From assembly GCA_964386505.1 (NCBI GenBank), contig CAYLSM010000027.1, forward strand, positions 1 to 32,369: a stretch of DNA of 32,369 nucleotides, written 5' to 3'. A program made the translations under genes and the position numbers. This DNA is from JAJFUG01 sp964386505 (GTDB lineage: Bacteria > Gemmatimonadota > Glassbacteria > GWA2-58-10). Below the pieces are notes generated by a model that did not search any database, was not told where the DNA came from, and saw only the letters and a list, made by a program, of their open reading frames with translations. This document shows positions 14,406-22,572 of this stretch, in pieces (position 1 is the first letter of the stretch; the number at the start of each line of letters is the position of its first letter).

Positions 14406-16778
14406 ATGCAGGAAAGTGCCTTTCGCCCGAGCCGTGCCTTGAGCGCCGGGGCTTTCGGCGCCTCCGCCCTGGTGGTGCAGACCGAGTACCTGCGCAGCGT
14501 GATGGTGGTCTCGGATGGCGGAACGCTGGCCGTGGGCGCGGCCCTGGCCGCCTGGCTGGCCGTGATCTGTGCCGGCTCCCTGGCCGGATCAACCGCAGGA
14601 CGTGTTCTGCGGCGGCCCGCAGCCGCTCTTGCCGTCGTGGCCGGGCTCAGCCTGCCCGCGGCTCTGTTTCTCCTGTTTCACCTCATCTCGATCCGCCAGG
14701 CCCTGGGCCTTACCGCCGGCCTGATCGCCCAGCCGCTGAGTGTGTTCAGCCGATGCCTGATCGCCTGCACCCCGTACTGTCTCTGCATAGGGCTGGCCTT
14801 TCCACTGCTTGCCGGTTTGCGCTCTACTGCATCGGAAACGGTTCCTGATGAGCCGGAGGGGCGGGTGTTCGGCTCGCTCTGGGCCTCCGAGGCGCTGGGC
14901 GCGTTTGTCGCCGGGCTGGTGTTCACTTTTGTCCTGGCGGGATGGAGCGGGCCGGTGGTCAATGTCCTGGCGTTCGGCTCCCTGCCCATTCTGGCCTGTC
15001 TGGCCGGGGTGCGCTCCGGGCGCAGGTTGATCCTCATTCCGGCCGGGATCACCCTGATCGTAGCGGGAATGGTTTTCGCAGGCCGGCCCTTGGCAGAGCA
15101 TTTCGCGTCGCTGGAGTGGCAGGGCCTGGGCGCGCCTGGGCGCCTGGTCAGCTCGGGCTGGAGCCGCTACGGCTCGCTGAGCCTGGCCGAGACCGAGGGC
15201 CAGTACACCCTGTACGATAACGGCACGCCACGGGTGACTTTTCCCGACCCTTATACCGACCTGTCCCTGGCAGCTCTTGTTCTGTGCCAGGATCCGGACG
15301 CGGAGAAAGTGATAGTGGCCGGGCCATGCTGCGGCGGCCTGGCGCAGACACTGCTACGGGCGAAAAGTCTCTCAGTGCTCTCGGTCTACCCGGACAGCCG
15401 GATTGAGAAACTGGTAGTGAGCCATCTTCCGGATTCACTGCGCCAGGGCCTTAACAGCGGGGATTACTTGTATGTCTGCGCAGACCTCCGGGCCTGGCTG
15501 GGCCGCCCGCCCGCGCGTGCGCGCGGAGTGTCGCCCGCCGGCGCGGCAGTCCTGCTGGTCGACCTTCCCGGCCCCTACCGCATGGAGGCCTCCCGTCTGT
15601 ACACGGCCGAGTTTTTCCGCCGGGCCGCACGTACACTTGGCCCGGCGGGCGGTGTCCTGGCCTTGCGCCTCCCCTACGCCGCGACCTATGCCCTGGATAC
15701 TCAGCGCGAGCTGGCCGGTTCGGTGTGGTCCGCCCTCGGCGGTGCATTCAGACACCGGGCCCTGGCCGCTGGGCCCACCGAGCTGATCCTGTACGCGACT
15801 GACCGGGATTCTCTTCTCAGTGAGGACAACGCAGTTCTCTTGACACGTCTCGCTGGTTTCGAGAGATCGGTGTCTGGGTTCAGCCGCTATTTTATCGCCC
15901 CCTGGTTCGAGGCTGAGAGGCTGAAGAAAGTCCAGCAGGACCTTACGGCAGCGGGTGAAAACCTTGTACAGCATAGCGACCAGGCGCCGGTGGCTTGGTT
16001 TCAGCACCTTCGCCTGAGCCTTCGCCTGACCGGGGAGAGGCAGACCGTGAGCGCACTGGAAAGAGTCCTGGCCGCGGCAGGCCGGCTGAGTGACTGGGAA
16101 AGGCTGCTGCTTGTCCTGGGCCCGGTGCTGCTGAGCCTTCTGCTGGCCGGCTCCCGGCTCAGGACCGGCTCGGCGCGGGCCGGGACAGTTGCCACGGTTT
16201 TGGGGCTTGGCTTGGCAGGGTTGGCCTCGATGGGCGCGGTGATAGTGCTCCAGTACACTTGCCAGCTCGTGTTCGGCACGCTGTTCCAGCAGATCGGACT
16301 GCTCACGGCGCTGTACATGCTGGCCCTGGCAATGGGGTCGTGGGCGGCGGTCCGAGCGGTCGGAAATCAGGCAGAGCGCTGGTTCGGCCTGCCGTTACTG
16401 ACTGCCGGCCTGGCGCTTTCTCTGATTATGGGGGCGGCCCTGCCCAGGCCTTTGGAGGCGCTTTGTGCACTCGGGGAGGCGGGCCATAGCGCGGCGATGC
16501 TGCTGTTCTACCTGGCTGTCGCTCTGACCGGTTTTTGCTCCGGAGCTCTGTTCCCGGGGGTGGCCCGCTTCTACTCCCGAGTCAGCCTGGGACTCGGACC
16601 AACAATCCGGGCTGGCCGGCTCAACGCGGCCGACCATCTCGGCGCCGCGCTGGGGGCTTTTCTGGTGGGAGTGATCGCTCTGCCGGCCTGGGGTCCGCTG
16701 TCCGAGACCTCCCTGCTGGCATTGGGTCTGGGCTGTCTGGCCCTGTTCTGGCGATTGCAAAACCGGAAAGGAAAATGA
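14406..16778 (+). CDS. Large membrane protein with spermidine-synthase-like core
   Basis: 790 residues. An N-terminal block of about seven membrane segments (10-230) is followed by a soluble core (250-520) and a second membrane block of about seven segments (555-785). The core has SRYGSLSLAETEGQYTLYDN, ARMED-like PDPYTDLSL, LLVDLPGPYRM and AEFFRRAARTLGPAGGVLAL, which follow the pattern of the polyamine aminopropyltransferase fold in fused MFS/SpeE proteins. The SAM-binding glycine motif GGGDGG is changed to GPCCGG and the following acidic motif is not recognisable, so the enzyme may not use decarboxylated SAM. The DLPGP block, the usual site of the catalytic Asp, is kept. Start ATG 14406 has only a weak ribosome site. 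Confidence 0.75.
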   Translation: MQESAFRPSRALSAGAFGASALVVQTEYLRSVMVVSDGGTLAVGAALAAWLAVICAGSLAGSTAGRVLRRPAAALAVVAGLSLPAALFLLFHLISIRQALGLTAGLIAQPLSVFSRCLIACTPYCLCIGLAFPLLAGLRSTASETVPDEPEGRVFGSLWASEALGAFVAGLVFTFVLAGWSGPVVNVLAFGSLPILACLAGVRSGRRLILIPAGITLIVAGMVFAGRPLAEHFASLEWQGLGAPGRLVSSGWSRYGSLSLAETEGQYTLYDNGTPRVTFPDPYTDLSLAALVLCQDPDAEKVIVAGPCCGGLAQTLLRAKSLSVLSVYPDSRIEKLVVSHLPDSLRQGLNSGDYLYVCADLRAWLGRPPARARGVSPAGAAVLLVDLPGPYRMEASRLYTAEFFRRAARTLGPAGGVLALRLPYAATYALDTQRELAGSVWSALGGAFRHRALAAGPTELILYATDRDSLLSEDNAVLLTRLAGFERSVSGFSRYFIAPWFEAERLKKVQQDLTAAGENLVQHSDQAPVAWFQHLRLSLRLTGERQTVSALERVLAAAGRLSDWERLLLVLGPVLLSLLLAGSRLRTGSARAGTVATVLGLGLAGLASMGAVIVLQYTCQLVFGTLFQQIGLLTALYMLALAMGSWAAVRAVGNQAERWFGLPLLTAGLALSLIMGAALPRPLEALCALGEAGHSAAMLLFYLAVALTGFCSGALFPGVARFYSRVSLGLGPTIRAGRLNAADHLGAALGAFLVGVIALPAWGPLSETSLLALGLGCLALFWRLQNRKGK

Positions 16779-16825
16779 AATAGCCTGTTGCGGCGCAGCC
16801 AGTTGACTGCTGCAGGCGGAAAATA

Positions 16826-16854
16826 TTGACAAAGCCGGGGCCGAGGGTTATTTT
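16826..16854 (+). promoter_or_regulatory. Promoter of tRNA-Phe
   Basis: TTGACA (16826-16831), 17-bp spacer, TATTTT (16849-16854). It predicts a start near 16861, about 25 bases before the mature tRNA. Confidence 0.7.
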
Positions 16855-16885
16855 CCTCACCCGATTCTCATTTGCAGGCGATAAA

Positions 16886-16961
16886 GCCGAGGTAGCTCAG
16901 TCGGTAGAGCAGGGGACTGAAAATCCCCGTGTCGGCGGTTCAATTCCGTCCCTCGGCACCA
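16886..16961 (+). tRNA. tRNA-Phe (anticodon GAA)
   Basis: 76-nt cloverleaf with CCA encoded. Acceptor GCCGAGG/CCTCGGC, discriminator A, D-stem GCTC/GAGC, anticodon stem GGGGA/TCCCC with loop CTGAAAA (anticodon GAA at 16919-16921), variable GTGTC, T-stem GGCGG/CCGTC with loop TTCAATT. All stems pair, with one G-T in the T-stem. The 3' 24 bases recur at 22469-22492, which makes this gene a likely integration target. Confidence 0.98.
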
Positions 16962-16962
16962 T
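16939..16962 (+). repeat. Putative att site, tRNA-side copy
   Basis: The T-loop to CCA end of tRNA-Phe plus one base. It matches 22469-22492 at 22 of 24 positions in direct orientation. The two differences are the last base of the T-stem (C/T) and the discriminator base (A/G). Confidence 0.6.
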
Positions 16963-16969
16963 ATAAATG

Positions 16970-17003
16970 AAAGGGTTGCGGACTATTGTTCGCAGCCCTT
17001 TTT
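16970..17003 (+). terminator. Rho-independent terminator after tRNA-Phe
   Basis: AAAGGGTTGCG (16970-16980) and CGCAGCCCTTT (16991-17001) form an 11-bp stem with one G-U pair and a 10-base loop, followed by further T's. Confidence 0.8.
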
Positions 17004-17070
17004 GTATTGGTGCAAATAATTTCCCGCGTTCACATTATGACCCTGACCATATATTCATCTTACAAATTGA

Positions 17071-17099
17071 TTGTTGAGTTTTCTTAAAATAAGTATTAT
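17071..17099 (+). promoter_or_regulatory. Candidate promoter of the DUF5916 gene
   Basis: TTGTTG (17071-17076), 17-bp spacer, TATTAT (17094-17099), in the AT-rich stretch before the gene. It would give a leader of about 100 nt. Confidence 0.4.
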
Positions 17100-17205
17100 C
17101 ATAACCATAAGAAATATATCGAGTTGCAATGGACAGGCCGAAAAATCCAATTTTGGAATCGAATAAGAAGGCGATTATTTTTCTGCGTCGGTTCTGATTT
17201 ATGGA

Positions 17206-19347
17206 ATGTTGACTAAAACGGCAGGAAAGATGTCAGCTTGTTTTACAGTTTTTTCTCTGGTGTTATCTTGGTGCCTATTTCTGGGCGCTTCTTCCCTTTG
17301 TGCCCAGGAAAAAGTCCAGCGGCCCACCCGCAATATTAACGCTGCCACGGCCCAGGCTCCGCCCAAGATTGACGGCCTGCTGGATGACCCGGTCTGGCAG
17401 GCGGCCGAATGGCAGGATAACCTCGTACAGTACAGACCCACACCAGGCGACATCCCTCAGGCCGCAACCCGGGTGGCTGTCGCCTGCGACCGCCAGTTTA
17501 TCTACGCAGCGTTCCGCTGCCTCAACCCCGGGGGGGCGGCCACCAACAGCTCGATCGCCGAGCGCGACGGCGACATGGACAACGACAACGCGGTCACCCT
17601 GTACCTGGACACTTTCCACACCCGCCGCGACTGCTACTATTTCAGCACCAACTCGCTGGGCACCCAGGTGGATGGCCGGATCAGTGAGGATGGCCTCTCC
17701 AACGACAAGAAATGGGACTGCACCTGGTGGGTCGCCTCCCATGAGGACAGCCTGGGTTGGAGCTGCGAGATGAAAATCCCAGTTTCGGAGATACGTATCC
17801 CCCGTGGCGAGGGACGCCTCTGGGGCATCAATTTCCGACGCAACTACCCCCAAATGTTCGAAACAAGTTTCTGGCAATACCGCGACGTGGCCTGGCGCGT
17901 ATCGCAATCCGGTGACCTTCTGGGCCTCCCCGCATTCAACAAGCTTCTCTCAGCCACGCTCTACCCCTACTTGGTGGGTCTGGATTCCAACCTGCCCGCT
18001 TCCGGCCGACGCACGATCTTCTCCTCCGGCGGCCGGGAGTTGGTTGGCGGGGCGGACCTGCGGCTGAAACTGGGCAACACTATGGACGGCAACATCACCT
18101 GCAACCCGGATTTCGCCACGGTCGAGGCCGACCTGTCGAAAATCAACCTTACCCGTTACGAGATCTCTTACCCGGAGAAAAGGCTGTATTTTCTTGAGGG
18201 CGCCGAACTGTTCAACAACGAGATCAATGTGTTCTACAGTCGGCGGATCGGGGATCTGAACTGGGGGGTTAAGACCAACGGGCGCGTGGGAAAAGTAAAC
18301 TACGCCGTGCTCGCGGCCGATGAGCGTGCGGGAGTGGGTGGAAACCCATCGGCCCAGACCGAAGCTGTCCGTCTGCAGCGGGATATCCTGGGCTCCTCGA
18401 ATATCGGCCTGACTGCTGTCAGCCGCGCCTGGGACGGCGGCTACGCCCGGGTGCTCAGCGGGGATGGGGTACTGGTATTCAACTCAAACACGAGTATCCG
18501 CACCCAGCTTGTGGGCAGCTTTCCCTCCGGCGGTGATAGATTCGCCAGCGCGGCGGCGCTCCGGTTCTCTTACGCCAGGGGCCTGTACCAGGTTAACGCC
18601 GGAGGATACCATTACGACAGCGGCTTCCAGAAAAACGTCAACAGGGTCGCGCTTGTCCCACAGGACAACTACAACCGGCCTTTCACCTGGTTCAGCGGTG
18701 AACACTGGATAAGACGTCACGGAATCGACAAGATCAGTTTCAACCAGGGGAACGATCTTGCTTGGCACAACAACGGCGACCTCCAGTTGGTTAAAATCCG
18801 GAGCACGGAAGGTGTGACTTTCCTCTCCAATTGGCAGGTGGATTTCGGCGGCGTGTACCAGACCGAACTTTTCGAGAAACGCTTCCACAACCCCAGTTGG
18901 ACAACCGACATAATCTGGAACGACCGGATAAGTAAAAGCGCCAGGCTGACCCGCACCTGGGGACGGAATTTCGAGCGGGATTTCAACCAGACCAGCCTGA
19001 CCGGAGCGTTCAAGCCGGTCAGCGGGCTCTCCCTGAGCTCCAGCCTGACCGTTTTGCGGTTCTCTCCCGACTCCACAAACCAGGAGACATCCCTTTTCGA
19101 CTTGACCGCGGACTACAATTTCAGCCCCGATTTCTGGTTCCATCTGACCGGCGAGTATAATTCCAACAACGACCGGGTGTACTTCTACGGCCTGTTCGGC
19201 TGGCGGTTCAGGCCGCCTTTCGGAGCGCTGTATGTGGCCTACACGGCCGACCGGTTCGACATGCCGGACAGCCGGCTCGGCCGTACTCTCGGTCGGCGCG
19301 ACCGCGCCCTCTTTGTCAAGCTCACCGTTCCGCTCACGATATATTGA
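17206..19347 (+). CDS. CBM9-like domain / DUF5916 outer-membrane protein
   Basis: 713 residues with a signal peptide (VFSLVLSWCLFLGASSLCA). Residues about 50-230 form a family 9 carbohydrate-binding-like beta-sandwich: KIDGLLDDPVWQAAEW, VACDRQFIYAAFRC, DNDNAVTLYLDTF, WSCEMKIPVSEIR. The rest is DUF5916, whose hallmark NPDFATVEADLSKINLTRYE and PEKRLYFLEG is clear near residues 298-330, followed by aromatic-rich beta strands of a predicted outer-membrane barrel ending in an aromatic residue (TIY). These proteins are common in Bacteroidota and related phyla; the role is unknown but surface binding of glycans or peptides is plausible. The ATG start gives the signal peptide directly; MSACFTVF at codon 9 is a possible alternative. 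Confidence 0.9.
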   Translation: MLTKTAGKMSACFTVFSLVLSWCLFLGASSLCAQEKVQRPTRNINAATAQAPPKIDGLLDDPVWQAAEWQDNLVQYRPTPGDIPQAATRVAVACDRQFIYAAFRCLNPGGAATNSSIAERDGDMDNDNAVTLYLDTFHTRRDCYYFSTNSLGTQVDGRISEDGLSNDKKWDCTWWVASHEDSLGWSCEMKIPVSEIRIPRGEGRLWGINFRRNYPQMFETSFWQYRDVAWRVSQSGDLLGLPAFNKLLSATLYPYLVGLDSNLPASGRRTIFSSGGRELVGGADLRLKLGNTMDGNITCNPDFATVEADLSKINLTRYEISYPEKRLYFLEGAELFNNEINVFYSRRIGDLNWGVKTNGRVGKVNYAVLAADERAGVGGNPSAQTEAVRLQRDILGSSNIGLTAVSRAWDGGYARVLSGDGVLVFNSNTSIRTQLVGSFPSGGDRFASAAALRFSYARGLYQVNAGGYHYDSGFQKNVNRVALVPQDNYNRPFTWFSGEHWIRRHGIDKISFNQGNDLAWHNNGDLQLVKIRSTEGVTFLSNWQVDFGGVYQTELFEKRFHNPSWTTDIIWNDRISKSARLTRTWGRNFERDFNQTSLTGAFKPVSGLSLSSSLTVLRFSPDSTNQETSLFDLTADYNFSPDFWFHLTGEYNSNNDRVYFYGLFGWRFRPPFGALYVAYTADRFDMPDSRLGRTLGRRDRALFVKLTVPLTIY

Positions 19348-19476
19348 GCCAAAATTCAAGACACAACTGTATTTATCTCAAAAGCCGATCTGCCTTTGAA
19401 ATAAAAATCCGCCTGCTTACATCCCGCAGCCAGGATCAGGTTGTTTCTTACAGCGCTGTCACAATCGGGAGAGTGG

Positions 19477-22056
19477 ATGATGGGCATTAATTTCAGAGCG
19501 ATCTTCCCATTTACGGGCCTGCTGATTGCATTATTATCCTGCGCCTCGCCTTCTGCGGAAAAGAAGGACGATATCATACTATCCACGGGTGACGGCCTGG
19601 TGATGAAGCTCGATGGCAGGGGGCAGGTTACAGGTCTCGCCGCCGACAGCAGCGAACTGCTCGCACCCGTCAGGACAGGCGGGTTCCTGCTGCGGGAATA
19701 TAAGTGTGATCCTGGCTCGGAGCTGATTGCCGGAGGGGATTTCGAGAGTACTGGTGCAGCAGGGTTGAGCGGAACGTGCAGTGTGGACACACAGGTTGCG
19801 TATTCAGGTAAAGCCTCGGTCTGCCTCGATGCTGCCGGCGGGGGCCGTCTAATGCTGGACAGGATCCCACTCGAACCAGAGTCGGTCTACATGATTTCTT
19901 TCTGGATGAAGGCTGATAAGCTGAGAGGTACACCGACTATCCATATCCGCAGGCTGGATTCCGGGAATGCGATTATAGGCAGTCAAGCCAACATTGAGTA
20001 TTTAGGGCCTTACAAATCTGGTTGGACCGAGTTCCGGCATACCTTCCAGACACTCCCCGGAACCGAATCGGGTGAACTGGAGTTCCATGTTGTGCGTGAT
20101 CCAGAAGCAAACAGCGCAAGTCTGGGTGGGAAAATCTGGGTCGACAATTTCAGTCTGAGAGAGTTGAGATTACCGGAATTTGAGGTGATCAATGGTGAAA
20201 TGCAGAAGGTGGAAACGAATGCAGCCCGCATGCTGGGAGAATATAAAGGGATCAGGCTTTCGGCCGAGGTGAGTGGACATGACGACCATTTTAAGATCAG
20301 CGGGACATTGCAGGACACTACCGGACAGGACCGTTGTGTCCAGCTCCTGTACCGTCTGCCGGTGGCCGCTGTGGGCTGGAGATGGGAGACTGGGCTTTCC
20401 TCGGGCGAGACAATCGAGGAAGGTCAGTCTTATACGAACGCAACCGAGATAGGAAGGTGGACGAACCGCTATATCGCCCCTTGGCCGTATTCGAGTATCG
20501 ACGGAAGCAAGGCCGGGTTGTCGCTCGGGGTCGCGGTCGACCATCCAGCGGTCTACAGGATGTCCTACGCGGATGGGTATTACACGCTCTGCTTCGATTT
20601 CGGTCTCTCCCCGTTGACAAAGAAATTCCCTGGCCAGGCGGAGTTCTCGTTTGTCCTCAGCCATCACGACCCGCGCTGGGGCATGCGCGCCGCAGCCAAG
20701 AAATATTTTGATCTTTATCCGGAATACTTCGAGGCGCGCACGAAACCGGGTGCGACCTCTTCGACCCGGGATATGGCCAAGTTCAAGGGACTGGCGGATT
20801 TTGGCGCCATGTATGGAGACCGTCACGGGGGTGAGTTCAGCTGGATTAAGAGCGCCAATGACCAGGGCATGTATTCGATGACCTACAACGAGCCCTGGAT
20901 GTGGAGATCGAGTCTGGGAAAAGCCCCGGACATTGACACTCTGGCACTCAGCTCGATAGTAGCCCGGGAACGCAGCGATATAGACAAGTGGGACGGGAAC
21001 GATTTCACCGGTGACTACTCCCAGGTGCCGCGGGCTTATTCGGTCAGGGCTTTCCTGAATTCCGCGATGTATGACGAAAACGGCGATCCCATATCCAACG
21101 GTATCCGGACCTACCGGAGCGGGACCTATCTCGAATGGCTGACCAACTCCGATCCGGACATAACCGGAACTTACGGCGATCCCAACCGCGGTCTGCTCTC
21201 ATGGAAATACGAATTCCTGAGAGATCGTGACGGCGCCGCCAAACTGGGCGGCACCGCGAACGGGATACGCTACGACTCTGTCACCGAATGGGTGCACATG
21301 GGGGTCGAGAATTTCCGTAAGGAGCATTTCGCCTTCGCCGATTACCCGTTGACTTTCAGCTACCTGGCGGCCAGGCCCTGCCAGCTCGGTTATTTCTGCG
21401 CTCTCGAATATATGACTTTTGTGCGCAGGCAGATGCTCGAATCAGGCGGTCTGACCTATGCCAACGGAGCGATCGACGTGCCGTGGTTCAGCTGGCTGAT
21501 GGACGGGATATCACGGGAGGGCTGGAACCCGGACGTGGAAAGCCAGCAGAGTATCCGGATGCTGATGTACCATAAAACCTGCGGCGACTGGAGCGGGGCG
21601 CGCCTGGCCCGGTACTCGGAAGAAGTGCTCAAGGACCATTTCAATGTCTGTTTCCTGTACTCCTGGTGGCCGGGCGTAGATGGGAGAACGCAGGAGGATT
21701 TTGACAGCAAAAGAGAATTTTACAGGAAGCACCTCCCGGTGCTCAAAGCCCTGGCGACCTCCGGCTGGGAACCGGTCACGTTCGCCACGGCTGGGACGGA
21801 TGGCATCCTGATAGAACGGTTCGGTGGTGAAAATGGCCGGCCGCTGTATTTCTCAGTCCGCAATCCCGCGAACGTCGAACGGAACGTTGCGGTCAAAATT
21901 GACAAAAAATCATTGGGGCTCGCGCATTTGGGCTCTCTGACCGACGCATTGACTGGAAAAACCATTCAGGTGGGGGATCCGGCCGCTGATGGTACTGTAT
22001 CCTGTTCTCTCGTCATTCCAGCCGGGACCACGGCAGTGCTGAATTTTGCCCCATGA
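19477..22056 (+). CDS. Large lipoprotein with carbohydrate-binding-like and glycosidase-like regions
   Basis: About 859 residues. The start ATG at 19477 has GGGAGAG a few bases upstream; a TTG at 19441 is less likely. LLIALLSCAS is a lipobox, so the mature protein is lipid-anchored at Cys. Residues about 80-230 look like a CBM4/9-type jelly roll: GGDFES, AYSGKASVCLD, YMISFWMKA, GKIWVDNFSLRE. The central and C-terminal parts resemble a (beta/alpha)8 glycosidase with a beta-sandwich tail: YNEPWMW, GIRYDSVTEW (candidate acidic residue), DVPWFSWLMDG, FLYSWWPGVDG. I do not recognise the CAZy family. It lies 93 bp after the stop codon of the DUF5916 barrel gene and may act with it on an external glycan. 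Confidence 0.7.
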   Translation: MMGINFRAIFPFTGLLIALLSCASPSAEKKDDIILSTGDGLVMKLDGRGQVTGLAADSSELLAPVRTGGFLLREYKCDPGSELIAGGDFESTGAAGLSGTCSVDTQVAYSGKASVCLDAAGGGRLMLDRIPLEPESVYMISFWMKADKLRGTPTIHIRRLDSGNAIIGSQANIEYLGPYKSGWTEFRHTFQTLPGTESGELEFHVVRDPEANSASLGGKIWVDNFSLRELRLPEFEVINGEMQKVETNAARMLGEYKGIRLSAEVSGHDDHFKISGTLQDTTGQDRCVQLLYRLPVAAVGWRWETGLSSGETIEEGQSYTNATEIGRWTNRYIAPWPYSSIDGSKAGLSLGVAVDHPAVYRMSYADGYYTLCFDFGLSPLTKKFPGQAEFSFVLSHHDPRWGMRAAAKKYFDLYPEYFEARTKPGATSSTRDMAKFKGLADFGAMYGDRHGGEFSWIKSANDQGMYSMTYNEPWMWRSSLGKAPDIDTLALSSIVARERSDIDKWDGNDFTGDYSQVPRAYSVRAFLNSAMYDENGDPISNGIRTYRSGTYLEWLTNSDPDITGTYGDPNRGLLSWKYEFLRDRDGAAKLGGTANGIRYDSVTEWVHMGVENFRKEHFAFADYPLTFSYLAARPCQLGYFCALEYMTFVRRQMLESGGLTYANGAIDVPWFSWLMDGISREGWNPDVESQQSIRMLMYHKTCGDWSGARLARYSEEVLKDHFNVCFLYSWWPGVDGRTQEDFDSKREFYRKHLPVLKALATSGWEPVTFATAGTDGILIERFGGENGRPLYFSVRNPANVERNVAVKIDKKSLGLAHLGSLTDALTGKTIQVGDPAADGTVSCSLVIPAGTTAVLNFAP

Positions 22057-22069
22057 TCCGTTCCCAAAC

Positions 22070-22190
22070 AGAAAGACACTAAAGGTTCTCGATCGGAGGC
22101 CTGCCGGTTCCAACCCGGATGCCATACTCTACGACCCGGCCAGCCAAAGGGTATTGGCTTTCAACGGCCGCCATAATGCGTCGTCCATTC
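22070..22190 (+). pseudogene. Fragment of a YVTN/YncE-type beta-propeller gene
   Basis: The frame reads LKVLDRRPAGSNPDAILYD followed by PASQRVLAFNGRHNASS, close to the YVTN-family blade pattern GxxPDAILYDPASxRVFxFNGR. Only about one blade is present, without start or further repeats, and the frame ends at 22237. A decayed or truncated gene carried in the putative island. Confidence 0.6.
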
Positions 22191-22468
22191 ATCAAGTAAT
22201 AATCAGGAAGATCAGCCGGGATTTTATTAGGAATTAGTCTGGATTATTATCCGATCTTTGAACACATCAGGTAAGATCGATCTCGCGAATGAGCTGGAGG
22301 TTATGGCCCTGGGCGATGCTTCCATTATAACGGGAAAGACTATTTCATCCAAGCTTGGCAAAGCGGGCCTTTTCGCGCCCCGAGGGTGTCGTTTCGTGTC
22401 TTGTTGTGACCAAAAGAGAGTCCTTGCAAATAGTAACTCATTGATACATAGGTGATTAATATTTGGCC

Positions 22469-22492
22469 TTCAATTCCGTTCCTCGGCGCCAT
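22469..22492 (+). repeat. Putative att site, distal copy of the tRNA-Phe 3' end
   Basis: Direct imperfect copy (22/24) of 16939-16962, including TTCAATTCCGT, the intact acceptor strand CCTCGGC and CCAT. No D-arm or anticodon arm precedes it. Confidence 0.65.
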
Positions 22493-22496
22493 GGTA

Positions 22497-22531
22497 CAAA
22501 ACGGCCTGAATCCCAAGGATTCAGGCCGTTT
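22497..22531. terminator. Long bidirectional terminator hairpin
   Basis: A perfect 16-bp stem (22497-22512 with 22516-22531, key bases ACGGCCTGAATCC) and a three-base loop CAA. On the minus strand it is followed by TTTTG and lies about 40 bp after the stop of the exporter ATPase gene, so it likely ends the exporter operon. On the plus strand it would have ended the tRNA-Phe transcript before the island inserted. Confidence 0.7.
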
Positions 22532-22572
22532 GCATTTTCGGACGTTCGCTTTCGTAACTCGACAATGACGCA

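Larger units (their letters stand above)
16962..22492. mobile_element. Putative 5.5-kb genomic island integrated at tRNA-Phe, integrase lost
   Basis: The segment is bounded by tRNA-Phe and a direct partial copy of its 3' end. The far copy lacks the tRNA 5' half, as expected for an integration scar and not for a tandem tRNA duplication. Its ends (16962-17200 and 22080-22470) are AT-richer than flanking genes, and it contains a gene fragment. It holds two carbohydrate-related envelope genes. No tyrosine recombinase or remnant was recognised, so an old, decayed or deletion-shortened island is the best reading. Confidence 0.5.
22057..22572. other. Island right end: gene remnant, att copy and terminator
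   Basis: 516 bp without an intact gene. It contains a beta-propeller remnant (22070-22190), an unassigned open frame (22258-22455, TTG start, no family recognised), the second copy of the tRNA-Phe 3' end and a long terminator hairpin. AT content is higher than in the flanking coding DNA. Confidence 0.6.

Noticed and set aside
22258..22455. 65-codon frame near the island end
   Set aside because: TTG start, no ribosome site and no recognisable domain; I could not connect it to an integrase or excisionase.
22469..22492. A second tRNA-Phe gene or tRNA pseudogene by tandem duplication
   Set aside because: Only the T-loop-to-CCA part is present; no acceptor 5' strand, D-arm or anticodon arm precedes it, which fits an att copy better.
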